64,000 nucleotides of DNA, taken from Labilithrix sp. (GTDB taxonomy: Bacteria; Myxococcota; Polyangia; Polyangiales; Polyangiaceae). Made by a program: the position numbers and the translations under genes. Shown here one piece after another: positions 50,189 to 60,068 of this stretch. The notes under the pieces were generated by a model. The model was not told where the DNA came from, did not search any database, and was given only the letters and a program-made list of their open reading frames with translations. The stretch spans positions 1 through 64,000 of the forward strand of contig JAQBQL010000197.1 in assembly GCA_028287035.1 (NCBI GenBank), written 5' to 3'. Numbering within the stretch: the first letter of the stretch is position 1; every line of letters begins with the position of its first letter.

Positions 50189-52369
50189 ATGCGAAAGCTA
50201 TTCTCGGGTGGTGCACCTCTCCTCGGCCTCCTCCTCCTCTCCCTCGCGCCTGCCGCGTGCGGGTCACCGCCCGAGCCCGGTCCGGCGCCGCGCCCCGCTG
50301 CGAGCGCAGCGATGAGCGCCGCCCCCAGGGCCGCGGCCCCGCCCTCCGCCGACGTCGCGACGTTGCTGGCGCCCTGGAGCGCCAACAGCAAGGCGTACGG
50401 CGGGGTCCCGCCCTTCGCGAGCGTCAAGGTGTCGGCCTTCGAGCCGGCCTTCGCGATCGCGATGAACACGCAGCGGCAGGAGATCAAGGCGATCACCGAT
50501 CAGGCGGCGCCGCCGACGTTCGAGAACACGTGCGTCGCGCTCGAGAGCTCGGGGCGCCAGGTGGACAACGTCGAGACGCTCTACGACGTGTGGGCGTCGA
50601 CCATGAACAGCGCCGACTTCCAGGTGGTCGAGAAGAACATGGCGCCGCGGCTCGCCGCGTTCGGTGACGAGATCGTCCAGAATGCCGAGCTCTTCGCCCG
50701 CATCAAGGCGGTCTACGAGAGCCCCGAGAAGGCGAAGCTGACGCCGGAGCAGCAGCGCCTCGTGTGGCGCCAGTACACGCGCCGCGTCCGGGCCGGCGCG
50801 CAGCTCGACGGCCCGTCCAAGGCGCGGCTCCGCGAGATCAACCAGCGGCTCGCGTCGCTGTTCACGACCTTCAGCCAGAACGTGCTCGCGGACGAGGAGG
50901 GCTACGTCACTCCCCTTCCCTCCGAGGCCGACCAGGCCGGGCTGCCGGCGTCGGTGAAGACGAACAAGGTGACGAACACGCGTTCGTCGATCGAGCCGTT
51001 CCTCACGTACTCGACGCGCGAGGACCTCCGGAAGGTCGTCTGGACGAACTTCGTGAACCGCGGCGACAACGGCGGCGCCCACGACAACAATGCGACGATC
51101 ACCGAGATCCTGAAGCTCCGCGCCGAGCGCGCGAAGCTCCTCGGCTTCGCCACGCACGCGCACTGGCGCCTCGAGGACGCGATGGCGAAGACGCCGGAGC
51201 GCGCGATGGCGCTCATGGAGGAGGTCTGGAAGCCCGCCACCCAGCGCGTCCACGAGGAGGTCGCCGACATGCAGGCGATCGCCGACAAGACCGGCCACAA
51301 GGGCAAGATCAATCCCTGGGATTACCGCTTCTATGCCGAGAAGGTGCGGAAGGCGAAGTACGACCTCGATGCCAACGAGGTGAAGCCGTATCTCCAGCTC
51401 GAGAAGCTGCGCGAGGGCATGTTCTGGGTGGCCGGCGAGCTCCTGGATCTCTCCTTCACGCCCGTCACCGACGTGCCCGTCTATCACCCCGACGTCCGCT
51501 GGTGGGAGGTCAAGAACCGCACCACCGGCAAGCACGTGGGGCTCTGGTACTTCGACCCGTATGCCCGGCCGGGCAAGCGCTCCGGCGCGTGGATGAACGC
51601 GATCCGCCGGCAGGAGCGGCTCGCCGGCAACGTGAGCACCATCGTCAGCAACAATGCCAACTTCGTCAAAGGCAAGGACGGGTCGCCGGTCCTCATCTCG
51701 TGGACCGACGCGACCACGCTCTTCCACGAGTTCGGGCACGCGCTGCACGGCCTCAGCTCGGACGTGACGTATCCCTCGCTCTCCGGGACCAACGTGGCGC
51801 GCGACTACGTCGAGTTCCCTTCCCAGCTGCTCGAGCACTGGCTTGCCACGCCCGAGGTCCTGAACCGGTTCGCCCTCCACGTCGAGACCGGCAAGCCGAT
51901 CCCCGCCGCCATGGTGGCGAAGATCGAGAAGGCGAAGAACTTCAACCAGGGCTTCGACACCGTCGAGTACCTGAGCGCCGCGCTCGTCGACATGAAGCTC
52001 CACCTCGCGGGCGGCGAGAGCATCGACCCCGACGCCTTCGAGCGCACCACGCTGGAGGCGCTCGGCATGCCGAAGGAGATCGTGATGCGCCACCGCACGC
52101 CGCAGTTCACCCACGTGTTCGCGGGCGACGGCTACTCGGCGGGCTATTACAGCTATCTCTGGGCCGACACGCTCACCGCCGACGCCTTCGAGGCCTTCAA
52201 GGAGGGCAAGGGGCCGTACGACAAGGCCGTCGCCGAGCGTCTCCGCAAGAACGTCCTCGCGGTCGGTGACACCGTGGATCCGGCCGACGCCTACCGGGCC
52301 TTCCGCGGCAAGGATCCGGACACGAAGCCGCTCATGCGGAAGCGGGGCTTCGCGAGCGCGAAGAAGTGA
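50189..52369 (+). CDS. dcp: M3 family peptidyl-dipeptidase lipoprotein
   Basis: A 726-residue Dcp-type M3 metallopeptidase. The N-terminal lipobox (LAPAAC) is followed by Pro/Ala linkers, then the long helical M3 domain. The zinc site HEFGHALHG is at about residue 513, with the downstream glutamate in LLEHW. E. coli Dcp cleaves dipeptides from peptide C-termini in the periplasm. The added lipid anchor places this one on a membrane. ATG start. It is coupled to a PPOX-type gene by a TGATG overlap. Confidence 0.93.
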   Translation: MRKLFSGGAPLLGLLLLSLAPAACGSPPEPGPAPRPAASAAMSAAPRAAAPPSADVATLLAPWSANSKAYGGVPPFASVKVSAFEPAFAIAMNTQRQEIKAITDQAAPPTFENTCVALESSGRQVDNVETLYDVWASTMNSADFQVVEKNMAPRLAAFGDEIVQNAELFARIKAVYESPEKAKLTPEQQRLVWRQYTRRVRAGAQLDGPSKARLREINQRLASLFTTFSQNVLADEEGYVTPLPSEADQAGLPASVKTNKVTNTRSSIEPFLTYSTREDLRKVVWTNFVNRGDNGGAHDNNATITEILKLRAERAKLLGFATHAHWRLEDAMAKTPERAMALMEEVWKPATQRVHEEVADMQAIADKTGHKGKINPWDYRFYAEKVRKAKYDLDANEVKPYLQLEKLREGMFWVAGELLDLSFTPVTDVPVYHPDVRWWEVKNRTTGKHVGLWYFDPYARPGKRSGAWMNAIRRQERLAGNVSTIVSNNANFVKGKDGSPVLISWTDATTLFHEFGHALHGLSSDVTYPSLSGTNVARDYVEFPSQLLEHWLATPEVLNRFALHVETGKPIPAAMVAKIEKAKNFNQGFDTVEYLSAALVDMKLHLAGGESIDPDAFERTTLEALGMPKEIVMRHRTPQFTHVFAGDGYSAGYYSYLWADTLTADAFEAFKEGKGPYDKAVAERLRKNVLAVGDTVDPADAYRAFRGKDPDTKPLMRKRGFASAKK

Positions 52370-53010
52370 TGGGAGGCCACCCCCGTACCGCCCTCACCAT
52401 CGACTCCGAGGAGCAGCTGCGCGCGATCATCGGGATACCGCTCGAGCTGACCACGAAGAAGATCGTGGGGCGGCTGAACCGGCTCACCCGGCGGTACATC
52501 GAGCTGTCGCCGTTTCTCTGCATCGCGACCAGCGACGAGCACGGCCGCTGCGACGTGAGCCCCCGGGGGGACCCGCGGGGCTTCGTGCGGATCCTGGACG
52601 ACCACACGCTGCTCGTCCCGGATCGCCCCGGAAACCGGATTGCCGACTCCCTCGTGAACATCCTCAGGAACGCTCACGTCGGCCTGCTGTTCGTCATCCC
52701 GGGCGTGACCGACACGTTCCGCGTCAACGGCCGCGCGACGCTCACCACCGATCCCGAGCTCCTGGCCGGCTGCGCCATCGAGGAAAAGGTCCCGAAGCTG
52801 GGCATCCTCGTCGACATCGAAGAAGCGTACACGCAGTGCTCGAAGGCCTTCCTGCGCTCGCAGCTGTGGGATCCCAGCCGCCACGTCGACGGCAAGGAGC
52901 TCCCGACCGGCGGCCAGATCCACAAGGAGATCCAGGGCGCAGCGTTCGACGACGCCCGGTACGACGAGGAACGCGAAGGGCGGTATGCGCGCCGCGAGGG
53001 CTTCTACTGA
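52369..53010 (+). CDS. PPOX-type flavin-binding protein (MSMEG_1061-like)
   Basis: A 213-residue protein of the pyridoxamine 5-phosphate oxidase-like split-barrel superfamily. It has ATSDEHGRCDVSPRGDPRGFV, LLVPDRPGNRIADSLVNILRN, and a Gly/Arg-rich C-terminal part, typical of FMN- or F420-binding PPOX proteins. The substrate is unknown. Start: ATG at 52369 overlapping the M3 gene stop; the adjacent GTG (52366) is possible. Its last 7 bases overlap the convergent WS/DGAT gene. Confidence 0.87.
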   Translation: MGGHPRTALTIDSEEQLRAIIGIPLELTTKKIVGRLNRLTRRYIELSPFLCIATSDEHGRCDVSPRGDPRGFVRILDDHTLLVPDRPGNRIADSLVNILRNAHVGLLFVIPGVTDTFRVNGRATLTTDPELLAGCAIEEKVPKLGILVDIEEAYTQCSKAFLRSQLWDPSRHVDGKELPTGGQIHKEIQGAAFDDARYDEEREGRYARREGFY

Positions 53011-54383
53011 GCCATCTCCTCGAGCGACTCGCGGCCGTACACCGCGAGGCGCTGGAGGTGCGGGAGGGTGTCCCGGCACCCCGTGAATCCGAACCCCAGC
53101 ATTCCCGAATAGCTCTGCACCGTGATGTTCAGCCCATATCCGTGGAACGGGATCGATAGCGGGTACATCTCGTCGAGGCGATATCCCCGGAAATAGAGCG
53201 GCGACTCCGGCCCCGGCAGGTTCGACACCACGATGTTGAATGCCGGGAGCAGCCGTCCCGCGGCGCCGGGCAGGAAGGACAGCATCATCGGCGCGAGCGC
53301 GAGGGCGCTGTACGGGAGGACCGCGTTCCTCGACATGCCGGAGAGCTGGTCCTTCGCACGCCGGGTCGACGCGATGATGGTCGCCAGACGCTCCTGCGGA
53401 TCGGGCACGTCGGTGGCGAGCGACGCCAGGATCGCCCCGAGGGCATTGCCGCTGCCGCCCGGGTCGTCCTTGGGACGGATGTTCACCGGGACCATCGCCA
53501 CGAGCGAGGGCTCCGGCAGCGTGCCCAGCTCGCCCAGGTAGCGGCGCAGCGCCGAGCCGCACACCGCGAGCACCACGTCGTTGACCGTTCCGCCCGCCGC
53601 GCTCGCCACCTGCTTGACGCTCTCGACGGTGGCGCTCGCGGTCGCAAAGCGGCGACTGCGCGTGATCCGCTGGTTCAGGACCGAACGCGGCGCCTGCAGC
53701 GGCGACACGAGCTCGCGGTCGTGATGACGGAACGCCTGCACCGCGCTCATCACCGCGCGGCCCACCTCGCGCGTGGTGTCGAGCTGCTCGCGGGCGACGC
53801 GCAGCAAGGCGTCGATGGGCGGCTCCTCCACGTGGGTCCGCGCCAGCGCGACGTTCTCGGGCTGCACGAAGAAGAGCGGCGTCGTCCGGTTGTCGGCGCT
53901 GTGCGACAGCGAGCGGACGAGCGTGCGCATCCCGGTGTAGCCGTCGATGAGCGCGTGATGGACCTTCACGTAGAGGGCGAAGCGCCCGTTCTCGAGCCCT
54001 TCGATGAAGTACGCCTCCCAGGGCGGCCGGTGGAAATCGAGCGGAGTGCCGTGCAGGCGCGACACGAGCGTGCCGAGCTCGCGCTGGTCGCCGGGCGACG
54101 CCAGCGAGGAGCGGCGGACGTGGTACTCGAGGTCGACGTGCGGCTCCTCCTCCCACGACTGCAGGGGGCTCGAGAGCAGATCGGGGCGGCTCAGGCGGAG
54201 GTTCCACGGGCGCTCGACCCTCGTGATGCGCGCGAGCTCGTCACGCAGCGCGACGCCGAGCGGCTCCCCGCCCCCGGGCGGCGGCGAGAACTGGAGCAGC
54301 GCGCCGACGTGCATCATCACGTCGCGACGCTCCACCGCGAGGAACGCCCGATCGAGCGCGTTGAGCGGCTTGTGGGCGGTCAT
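53004..54383 (-). CDS. wax ester synthase/diacylglycerol acyltransferase (WS/DGAT)
   Basis: A 459-residue acyltransferase of usual family length. It has the catalytic HHALIDG (HHxxxDG) near residue 141, and a C-terminal condensation-domain fold with NIVVSNLPGP, as in bacterial WS/DGATs that make wax esters or triacylglycerol from acyl-CoA. Supports neutral-lipid storage in the host. The ATG start is clear. On the same strand as the 2OG-Fe and HrpA genes, 43 bases downstream; a separate transcript is possible. Confidence 0.93.
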   Translation of the reverse strand: MTAHKPLNALDRAFLAVERRDVMMHVGALLQFSPPPGGGEPLGVALRDELARITRVERPWNLRLSRPDLLSSPLQSWEEEPHVDLEYHVRRSSLASPGDQRELGTLVSRLHGTPLDFHRPPWEAYFIEGLENGRFALYVKVHHALIDGYTGMRTLVRSLSHSADNRTTPLFFVQPENVALARTHVEEPPIDALLRVAREQLDTTREVGRAVMSAVQAFRHHDRELVSPLQAPRSVLNQRITRSRRFATASATVESVKQVASAAGGTVNDVVLAVCGSALRRYLGELGTLPEPSLVAMVPVNIRPKDDPGGSGNALGAILASLATDVPDPQERLATIIASTRRAKDQLSGMSRNAVLPYSALALAPMMLSFLPGAAGRLLPAFNIVVSNLPGPESPLYFRGYRLDEMYPLSIPFHGYGLNITVQSYSGMLGFGFTGCRDTLPHLQRLAVYGRESLEEMAQ

Positions 54384-54426
54384 GCCGCGAGCATACGCCA
54401 GCGCCCGCCTCGTCGCCGCGCGCTCC

Positions 54427-55161
54427 TCAGGCGCGGCGAAACGTCACGACGAGCACGTCGCGGTACGCCGGGCGGTCCGGGTCGATGAGGCCCACCGGCG
54501 TGACCCCGTGGAACGCGCGGTCGTCGTCGACGAGCGCCGAGTCCATGGGCTCGGTGAGGGTGAAGCTGCCGACCGGACGGTGCGCCACGTCCTCCATGCG
54601 CGTCTCGCCGCTCTTGATGTTCTCGCGGCGGACCAGCATGACGAGCACCCAGTCGACCCCGTCCCGGTGCATCCCTTCCGGCGTCGGCTGCCCGTGCATT
54701 CCGGGATGGGCCTCGATGCGGAACTGGTGGACCTCGACGTGCCACACGTCGGGCCGCGTGACGCCTGGCGTGAGCTCGTCGAAGAGGCGATGGCACGTGG
54801 CGAGGATGGCCCGCATCGCGGGGTGGCTCGCGATCGCCTCGGTGATGGGGTCGAACCACCGCGCGATCCCGCCGTTGAGAGCATTGTAGTCGCGGCTCTG
54901 GTAGTGCGGCTGGTGAGGCTTTCGCGTGATGCCCTCGGCCGACGCGGCGAACGCCGCGAAGCGCCGCCGTCGGTACCGGCCCCCGTCGGCCATGAAGGTG
55001 TCGACCCCGAGATCGTTCCAGCTGGCGGCAAACGACTCGAAATCGGCGAGCCCCGCCGGCTCGAGCACCTCGCGCATGGCCGGCGCTCGCACGAAGGCAA
55101 AGCCGTCCCGGAGCAGCGGCGCAGCGAGCGCCTCGAGCGAGGTTCGTTCCACGCCGGTCAC
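54427..55161 (-). CDS. 2OG-Fe(II) dioxygenase family protein
   Basis: A 244-residue protein with the facial-triad pattern of the 2OG-Fe_Oxy_2 type family: HRDGVDW (first His and the Asp), then the distal His in AFHGVTPV and the 2OG-binding Arg near PDRPAYR. Family members include amino acid hydroxylases; the substrate here is unknown. The GTG start overlaps the HrpA stop by 4 bases (GTGA). Longer open frames upstream are shadows of the helicase gene. Confidence 0.88.
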   Translation of the reverse strand: MTGVERTSLEALAAPLLRDGFAFVRAPAMREVLEPAGLADFESFAASWNDLGVDTFMADGGRYRRRRFAAFAASAEGITRKPHQPHYQSRDYNALNGGIARWFDPITEAIASHPAMRAILATCHRLFDELTPGVTRPDVWHVEVHQFRIEAHPGMHGQPTPEGMHRDGVDWVLVMLVRRENIKSGETRMEDVAHRPVGSFTLTEPMDSALVDDDRAFHGVTPVGLIDPDRPAYRDVLVVTFRRA

Positions 55162-58100
55162 CGTAGCGCCTGGACGGCCGCTGTCATCTTCGGAAGCGAC
55201 ACCGGCACCGGCGTCTTGAGCTCGGGCGCGAAGACCGCGACGCGCAGCTCCTCGAACAGCCAGCGCAGCTCGCGCGCCGCCTCCTGATCGCGCGCCACCT
55301 TCTGCTTCGCCTGGTACGCCGCCCAGAGCTTCGTCACGGGCTCGAGCTTGCCGGCGTCCTTCGGCGGATCGGTGACGGCGCGCGCCAGCCGCGCCTGGGC
55401 CGCACGCAGATAACGGGGATACTGCTCGAGGCGCGCCAGCGGGATCGTGGCGATGAGGTCGGGCGGAAAGAGCCCCGCCACCTGGCCCTGCAGGTCGAGG
55501 AGCGCGGCGCGACCGCTCGGGTGCTTGGCGGCGTTGCGGATCGCGAGCAGCGTCTTCTCGTGCTCCTTGGTGACGGGCAGGATCGCCTCGCGGAACAGGT
55601 CGAAGGCGCGCGTGATGCGGGGCGCGCCGAGGGCGGCGAGCTGGTCGAGCTCCTTCTTGTTCCTGGGGAGCGGGACCTCGTCGGACAGCCCGTAGGCCGC
55701 GTCCACGATGCGCCCCAGCAGCTGGGCGCGGAATCCGTCGATCTCGGCGCGTGACAGCGGCAGGCCGTCGGCGCGCGCGAACGGCGGCGGGAGGCGCGGC
55801 GTGATCGACGAGATCGCCCCGCGCGCGCCGAGCATGAGCAGGCGGCGGACGCCCGCGCGCGTCTCCTTCTTTGCCTCGGCGAGATTGTCCTGGAGGACGA
55901 GATCCACGGCAGTCCCGCGATCGACGATGGACGGGTAGCTGCGCACCTCGGTGCCGGAGGCCTTGCGGACGACGAACTCGGGGAGCTCGGCGAAATCCCA
56001 GGTCGTGAGCCCCTTCCGCTCCCACGTCGTCCCGGCCGGCGCGGCGCTCTTCCAGGCCGCCCGCGCACGCGCGCCGTACTGCTGGAGGAGCGCGTCGACG
56101 TCCTTGCCCTGGGCCACCAGCTTGCCGCGCTCGTCGACGATGCGGAGCGTGAGACGGAGGTGCGCCGGGACGAGGTCGGTGCGGAACGAGCCGGAGTGCA
56201 CGTCCGCGCCGGTGAGCGCGGAGACGACGCGGGCGAGCTGCGGGAGGAGCGGGCCCGAGAACGCGCGGAGCTCGGCGCTGGCGGCACCCGCGACCTCGGC
56301 GACGTCGCCCATCTCGCGCCGGAGCGCCTTCGGGACGTCGTAGAGGATCGCGGTGATCTTCTCCTTCTGCCAGCCGGGAATCGTCCAGTCGAGCTCCCCG
56401 GGATCGAGCTGCGGGAGGAGGAGCAGCGGGACGGTGAGCGTGATGCCGTCCTCCTCGTGGGACGGCTCGAACAGGTACGTGATGGGCACCCTCGTGCCGT
56501 GGAGGGTCACGGCGTCGGGATAGTCCGCGGCACTGAGGGCCTGGTCACCCGTGAGGACGTCGGCGATCGCGAGGTGAAGGATCGCCGGGTTCTCCTTCTC
56601 GGCGACCGCCCGCCAGGCTTCGAAGGTCTTGCCGTTGACGACCTCGGGCCCGACGCGCGCATCGAAGAACGCGAGGAGCGCCTCGTCGTCGGCGAGCATG
56701 TCGCTCTTGCGAGCCTTGGCCCGGAGGCGCGCCACCTCGGCGAGCAGCGCGCCGTTCTTCTCGAAGAACGTGCCGGTCGTACGGTATTCGCCGCGCACCA
56801 GCGCATGATCGAGGAACATGCGACGCGCCTCGGCCGGCGCGACGGTCGCGTAATCGATACTGCGATCCTTGGCAATCGTCAGACCGAAGAGCGTCGTGTG
56901 CTGCTTGATGGAGGCGCGGCTCGACGACTCGGACCACGTCGGCTCCGAGTAGCTGTGCTTCACGAGGTGGCTGGCCGCCTCGAGGAGCCACTCCGGCTCG
57001 ATCTTCGCGACCATCCGCGCGAACAGCTGCGACGTCTCGACGAGCTCGAACGCCATCAGCCAGGCCGGAGGCTTCCTGGCGAGTGCCGACGACGGATGGA
57101 TCGTGAACTTGGTCTGCTTGGCGCCGATATAAGCGCGCTGCTCGGGCCGGAGATTGCCAATCTTCGAGAGCAATCCGGTGAGCAGCGCCCGGTGCAGCGC
57201 GTCCTCGGCTGGTTTGCCGCTGCCGCGCGGCAGCCGGAGCTCCTTCGTGATCTCCTCGAGCTGGCGATGCACCTCGAACCACTCACGGACGCGCAGGAAC
57301 GAGAGGAGCTCGGCCCGGCACACGCGGCGCAGGTTCGACGTGCCCTTCCGCTCCGCGTCCTTCACGTGCTCCCAGAGGCGAAGGAGGCTCATGAAGTCCG
57401 ACCGCTCGTCGCGGAACCGCCGGTGCAGCTCGTCGGCGTGCTGCTGCTTGTCGCGCGGACGCTCGCGCGGATCCTGGATGTTGAGCGCGGCCGCGATGAC
57501 CAGCACCTGCGCGAGGCAATCGAGCTCGGCGCCGGCGAGGATCATGCGCCCGATCCGCGGGTCGACCGGGAAGCGCGCGAGCTGGTGGCCGAGCGGCGTC
57601 AGCTCGCGCTGCGGGTCGAGCGCGCCGAGCTCCTCGAGCACGCGGTACCCCTCGGTGATCGCCTTCGACTGCGGCGGATCGAGGAACGGGAAGTCCTCGA
57701 CGGCGCCGAGCCCGAGCGACTTCATGCGCAGGATGACGCCGGCGAGCCCGGTGCGCTTGATCTCGGGGTCGGTGAACGCGGGGCGCGCCGCGAAGCTCTG
57801 CTCGTCGTAGAGGCGGACGCAGATCCCCTCGCGCACGCGCCCGCACCGACCCTTCCGCTGGTCGGCGCTCGCCTGCGAGATGCCCTCGCTCTGGAGGCGC
57901 GTCGTGCCGGAGCGCGGGTCGTACCGCGAGAGCCGCGCGACGCCGGTGTCGACCACGTAGACGATGCCGGGGATGGTCACCGACGTCTCGGCGACGTTGG
58001 TGGCGAGGATGACGCGGCGCTCGGGGATGCTCGCGAAGACCTTGGCCTGGTCGCCGGCGGAGAGCCGCGCATAGAGCGGCTGGATGACGGTGTGCCGGAG

Positions 58101-58841
58101 GTTCCGGGCGACGAGCGCGTTCTCGGCCTCGCGGATCTCGCGCTCGCCCGGGAGGAACACCAGGATGTCGCCCCGCGGATCGAGCGAGGTCACGTTGGAG
58201 ACCGCGGTGGCCACCGCCTCGGCGAGATCGTCGTCCTCGAGGGGCGGCTCGTAGAGGACGTCCACCGGGAAGGTGCGGCCCTCGACCTGGATGACCGGCG
58301 CGCCGCCGAAGAACTCGGAGAAGCGCTCGGTCTCGATGGTCGCCGAGCTGACGATGACCTTCAGGTCGGGCCGCTGCGGAAGGATCCGCCGCAGCCAGCC
58401 GAGCAGGAAATCGATGGTGAGGCTTCGCTCGTGCGCCTCGTCGATGACGAGCGTGTCGTACCGGCGCAGCAGCGGGTCGCCCTGGATCTCGGCGAGCAGG
58501 ATGCCGTCGGTCATGAACTTCACGTACGTCGACGGCGAGGTGCGGTCCTCGAAGCGAATCTGGTAGCCGACGTCGGTGCCGAGCGGGCTGCCGAGCTCGC
58601 TCGCCACCCGCGCCGCGACGCTGGTGGCGGCGATGCGCCGGGGCTGCGTGACGCCGATCGTCTTCTCGAGCCCGCGGCCCATGGCGAGCGCGATCTTCGG
58701 AAGCTGCGTGGTCTTGCCGGAGCCGGTCGCGCCGGCGACGATGACCACCGGGTGCTGGTCGATGGCGGTCGCGATGTCGGCGACGCGCCCGGAGATCGGG
58801 AGCTGCGGCGGGAACTCGAGCGTGGCCTCGCGTGCCGTCAT
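55158..58841 (-). CDS. hrpA: ATP-dependent RNA helicase HrpA
   Basis: A 1227-residue DEAH-box helicase close to the usual HrpA length. It has Walker A GATGSGKTT, DEAH in VIDEAHERS, motif III VSSATIETE, TNVAETSVTIP, and motif VI QRKGRCGR, with a long C-terminal helicase-associated region. HrpA acts on RNA, including stalled ribosome contexts. The ATG at 58841 overlaps the stop of the upstream lipoprotein gene, and its stop overlaps the 2OG oxygenase start, so the three are one operon. The larger frame upstream is a shadow. Confidence 0.95.
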   Translation of the reverse strand: MTAREATLEFPPQLPISGRVADIATAIDQHPVVIVAGATGSGKTTQLPKIALAMGRGLEKTIGVTQPRRIAATSVAARVASELGSPLGTDVGYQIRFEDRTSPSTYVKFMTDGILLAEIQGDPLLRRYDTLVIDEAHERSLTIDFLLGWLRRILPQRPDLKVIVSSATIETERFSEFFGGAPVIQVEGRTFPVDVLYEPPLEDDDLAEAVATAVSNVTSLDPRGDILVFLPGEREIREAENALVARNLRHTVIQPLYARLSAGDQAKVFASIPERRVILATNVAETSVTIPGIVYVVDTGVARLSRYDPRSGTTRLQSEGISQASADQRKGRCGRVREGICVRLYDEQSFAARPAFTDPEIKRTGLAGVILRMKSLGLGAVEDFPFLDPPQSKAITEGYRVLEELGALDPQRELTPLGHQLARFPVDPRIGRMILAGAELDCLAQVLVIAAALNIQDPRERPRDKQQHADELHRRFRDERSDFMSLLRLWEHVKDAERKGTSNLRRVCRAELLSFLRVREWFEVHRQLEEITKELRLPRGSGKPAEDALHRALLTGLLSKIGNLRPEQRAYIGAKQTKFTIHPSSALARKPPAWLMAFELVETSQLFARMVAKIEPEWLLEAASHLVKHSYSEPTWSESSSRASIKQHTTLFGLTIAKDRSIDYATVAPAEARRMFLDHALVRGEYRTTGTFFEKNGALLAEVARLRAKARKSDMLADDEALLAFFDARVGPEVVNGKTFEAWRAVAEKENPAILHLAIADVLTGDQALSAADYPDAVTLHGTRVPITYLFEPSHEEDGITLTVPLLLLPQLDPGELDWTIPGWQKEKITAILYDVPKALRREMGDVAEVAGAASAELRAFSGPLLPQLARVVSALTGADVHSGSFRTDLVPAHLRLTLRIVDERGKLVAQGKDVDALLQQYGARARAAWKSAAPAGTTWERKGLTTWDFAELPEFVVRKASGTEVRSYPSIVDRGTAVDLVLQDNLAEAKKETRAGVRRLLMLGARGAISSITPRLPPPFARADGLPLSRAEIDGFRAQLLGRIVDAAYGLSDEVPLPRNKKELDQLAALGAPRITRAFDLFREAILPVTKEHEKTLLAIRNAAKHPSGRAALLDLQGQVAGLFPPDLIATIPLARLEQYPRYLRAAQARLARAVTDPPKDAGKLEPVTKLWAAYQAKQKVARDQEAARELRWLFEELRVAVFAPELKTPVPVSLPKMTAAVQALR

Positions 58842-59521
58842 CCGGGCGCGACCTTGAACGATTCCATGAACTTCTTGACGACGTCCTCGCCGATGCCGCC
58901 CTCGTCGAGCGTGGACACGATGAGCGTGAAGAGGCGCTTGCCGACGAGCCACATGCGCGAATAGACGCGGAGTGCCGGGCCGGAGAGCACGCGTCGCTGG
59001 ATGACCACGCGGCCCGGATGACCGCCGAGCTTCACGGTGCGCTTCGTGAGGATCTCCGACGTGCCGCGACGCGACTGGTTCGCGCGCTCCACGCGGCCGT
59101 CGAGGAAGAGCTCGGGCTCCTTCACGTCGTCCTCGGTGTGATCGGTGTAGCCGGCGGCGAACGAGACCTGCCCGCCCGGCATCTCGAGCACCGCCTGGCT
59201 GAAGCCGAGACGCGTGTCGTCGGCGGGCAGCTGTTGCACCTTCGGCTCGCCGGGGAAGAGGATGGAGAACGAGTCGCCCTGGTGGACCTTCCACGTCCAC
59301 GCGGACGGCGGAAGGGGCGCGGCGCTCGGCGTCGGGGCGAGCCGCGAGGTGGGCGCCGGGAGCGGGAACGTCGGGTCGCTGGCCGCGTCGGCGGCGGAGG
59401 CGTCCTCGCGCGGCGCGGCGTCCCGGGCGGCGTCGGGGGGCGCCGGCGGCTCGGCCTTCGAGCACGCGAGCGGCGCGATTCGAATACCGAGGAGCAGGGG
59501 GAGGAGCCAGCGGGAAGCCAT
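58838..59521 (-). CDS. lipoprotein of unknown function
   Basis: A 227-residue protein. The signal ends in a lipobox (IAPLAC), followed by an Asp/Ala/Pro-rich linker. A ~140-residue compact domain (WKVHQGDSFSILFPGEPKV, LTKRTVKLGGHPGRVVIQRRV, YSRMWLVGKRLFTLIVS, VVKKFMESFKV) has the look of a small alpha/beta domain seen in many Gram-negative secreted proteins (SmpA/DUF1795-like), but no firm family. I prefer the ATG at 59521 over the TTG three codons upstream. Overlaps hrpA by 4 bases. Confidence 0.8.
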   Translation of the reverse strand: MASRWLLPLLLGIRIAPLACSKAEPPAPPDAARDAAPREDASAADAASDPTFPLPAPTSRLAPTPSAAPLPPSAWTWKVHQGDSFSILFPGEPKVQQLPADDTRLGFSQAVLEMPGGQVSFAAGYTDHTEDDVKEPELFLDGRVERANQSRRGTSEILTKRTVKLGGHPGRVVIQRRVLSGPALRVYSRMWLVGKRLFTLIVSTLDEGGIGEDVVKKFMESFKVAPG

Positions 59522-59585
59522 GTGACGCAACGCCGAATGCTACGAGGCGCTCCGCTCGTCAAGGCGACGGTGCTACGGATGAGAC

Positions 59586-60068
59586 GTGTCGTCCGAGAAC
59601 GAGCCTTCGCACGCCGCGCGCTGCCGGGACCTGGTGAGCCGCGCCCGGCATGGCACTCTCTGCACGATCGCCCGCGATCCCGCGGGATTTCCCTTCGGAT
59701 CGCTGGTGGCGATCGCCGCCGACGAGGCCGGGCGGCCCCTCTTCCTCCTCTCGTCGCTCGCCGAGCACACGAAGAACCTGCTCGCGGGCAGCGAGGCGTC
59801 GCTCCTGGTCGCCGAGCCCGCGCCCGCCGGCGCCGACCCGCTCGCCCTCGGCCGCGTCACCATCCTGGGCCGGGTCCGGCCGGTGCCCCCGGGCGAGCTG
59901 CACTCGGCGCTCGACGTGTTCCTCGCGCACCAGCCCGAGGCCGCGACCTACGTCACGTTCGCCGACTTCGCGTTCTATCGCCTCGAGCCCGAGCAGCTCC
60001 GCTACGTGGGGGGCTTCGGGAGGATGTCCTGGGTCAGTGCGGAGGAATACCGCGAGGCGACCCCGTGA
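59586..60068 (+). CDS. HugZ/PPOX-like split-barrel protein
   Basis: A 160-residue protein of the pyridoxamine phosphate oxidase-like/HugZ type. It has TLCTIARDPAGFPFGSLVAIAADEAGRPLFLLS and EHTKNLLAGSEASLLVAE, typical of flavin or heme-binding members, and a conserved C-terminal tail YVGGFGRMSWVSAEEY. Ligand is unknown: FMN and heme are both seen in this group. GTG start. Its stop overlaps the GTG of the following membrane protein gene (GTGA). Confidence 0.87.
   Translation: MSSENEPSHAARCRDLVSRARHGTLCTIARDPAGFPFGSLVAIAADEAGRPLFLLSSLAEHTKNLLAGSEASLLVAEPAPAGADPLALGRVTILGRVRPVPPGELHSALDVFLAHQPEAATYVTFADFAFYRLEPEQLRYVGGFGRMSWVSAEEYREATP

Noticed and set aside
52366..53010. Possible duplication between the two PPOX-type proteins (52.4 and 59.6 kb)
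   Set aside because: They share only the general fold pattern and differ in length and motifs, so they are not a recent tandem duplication.
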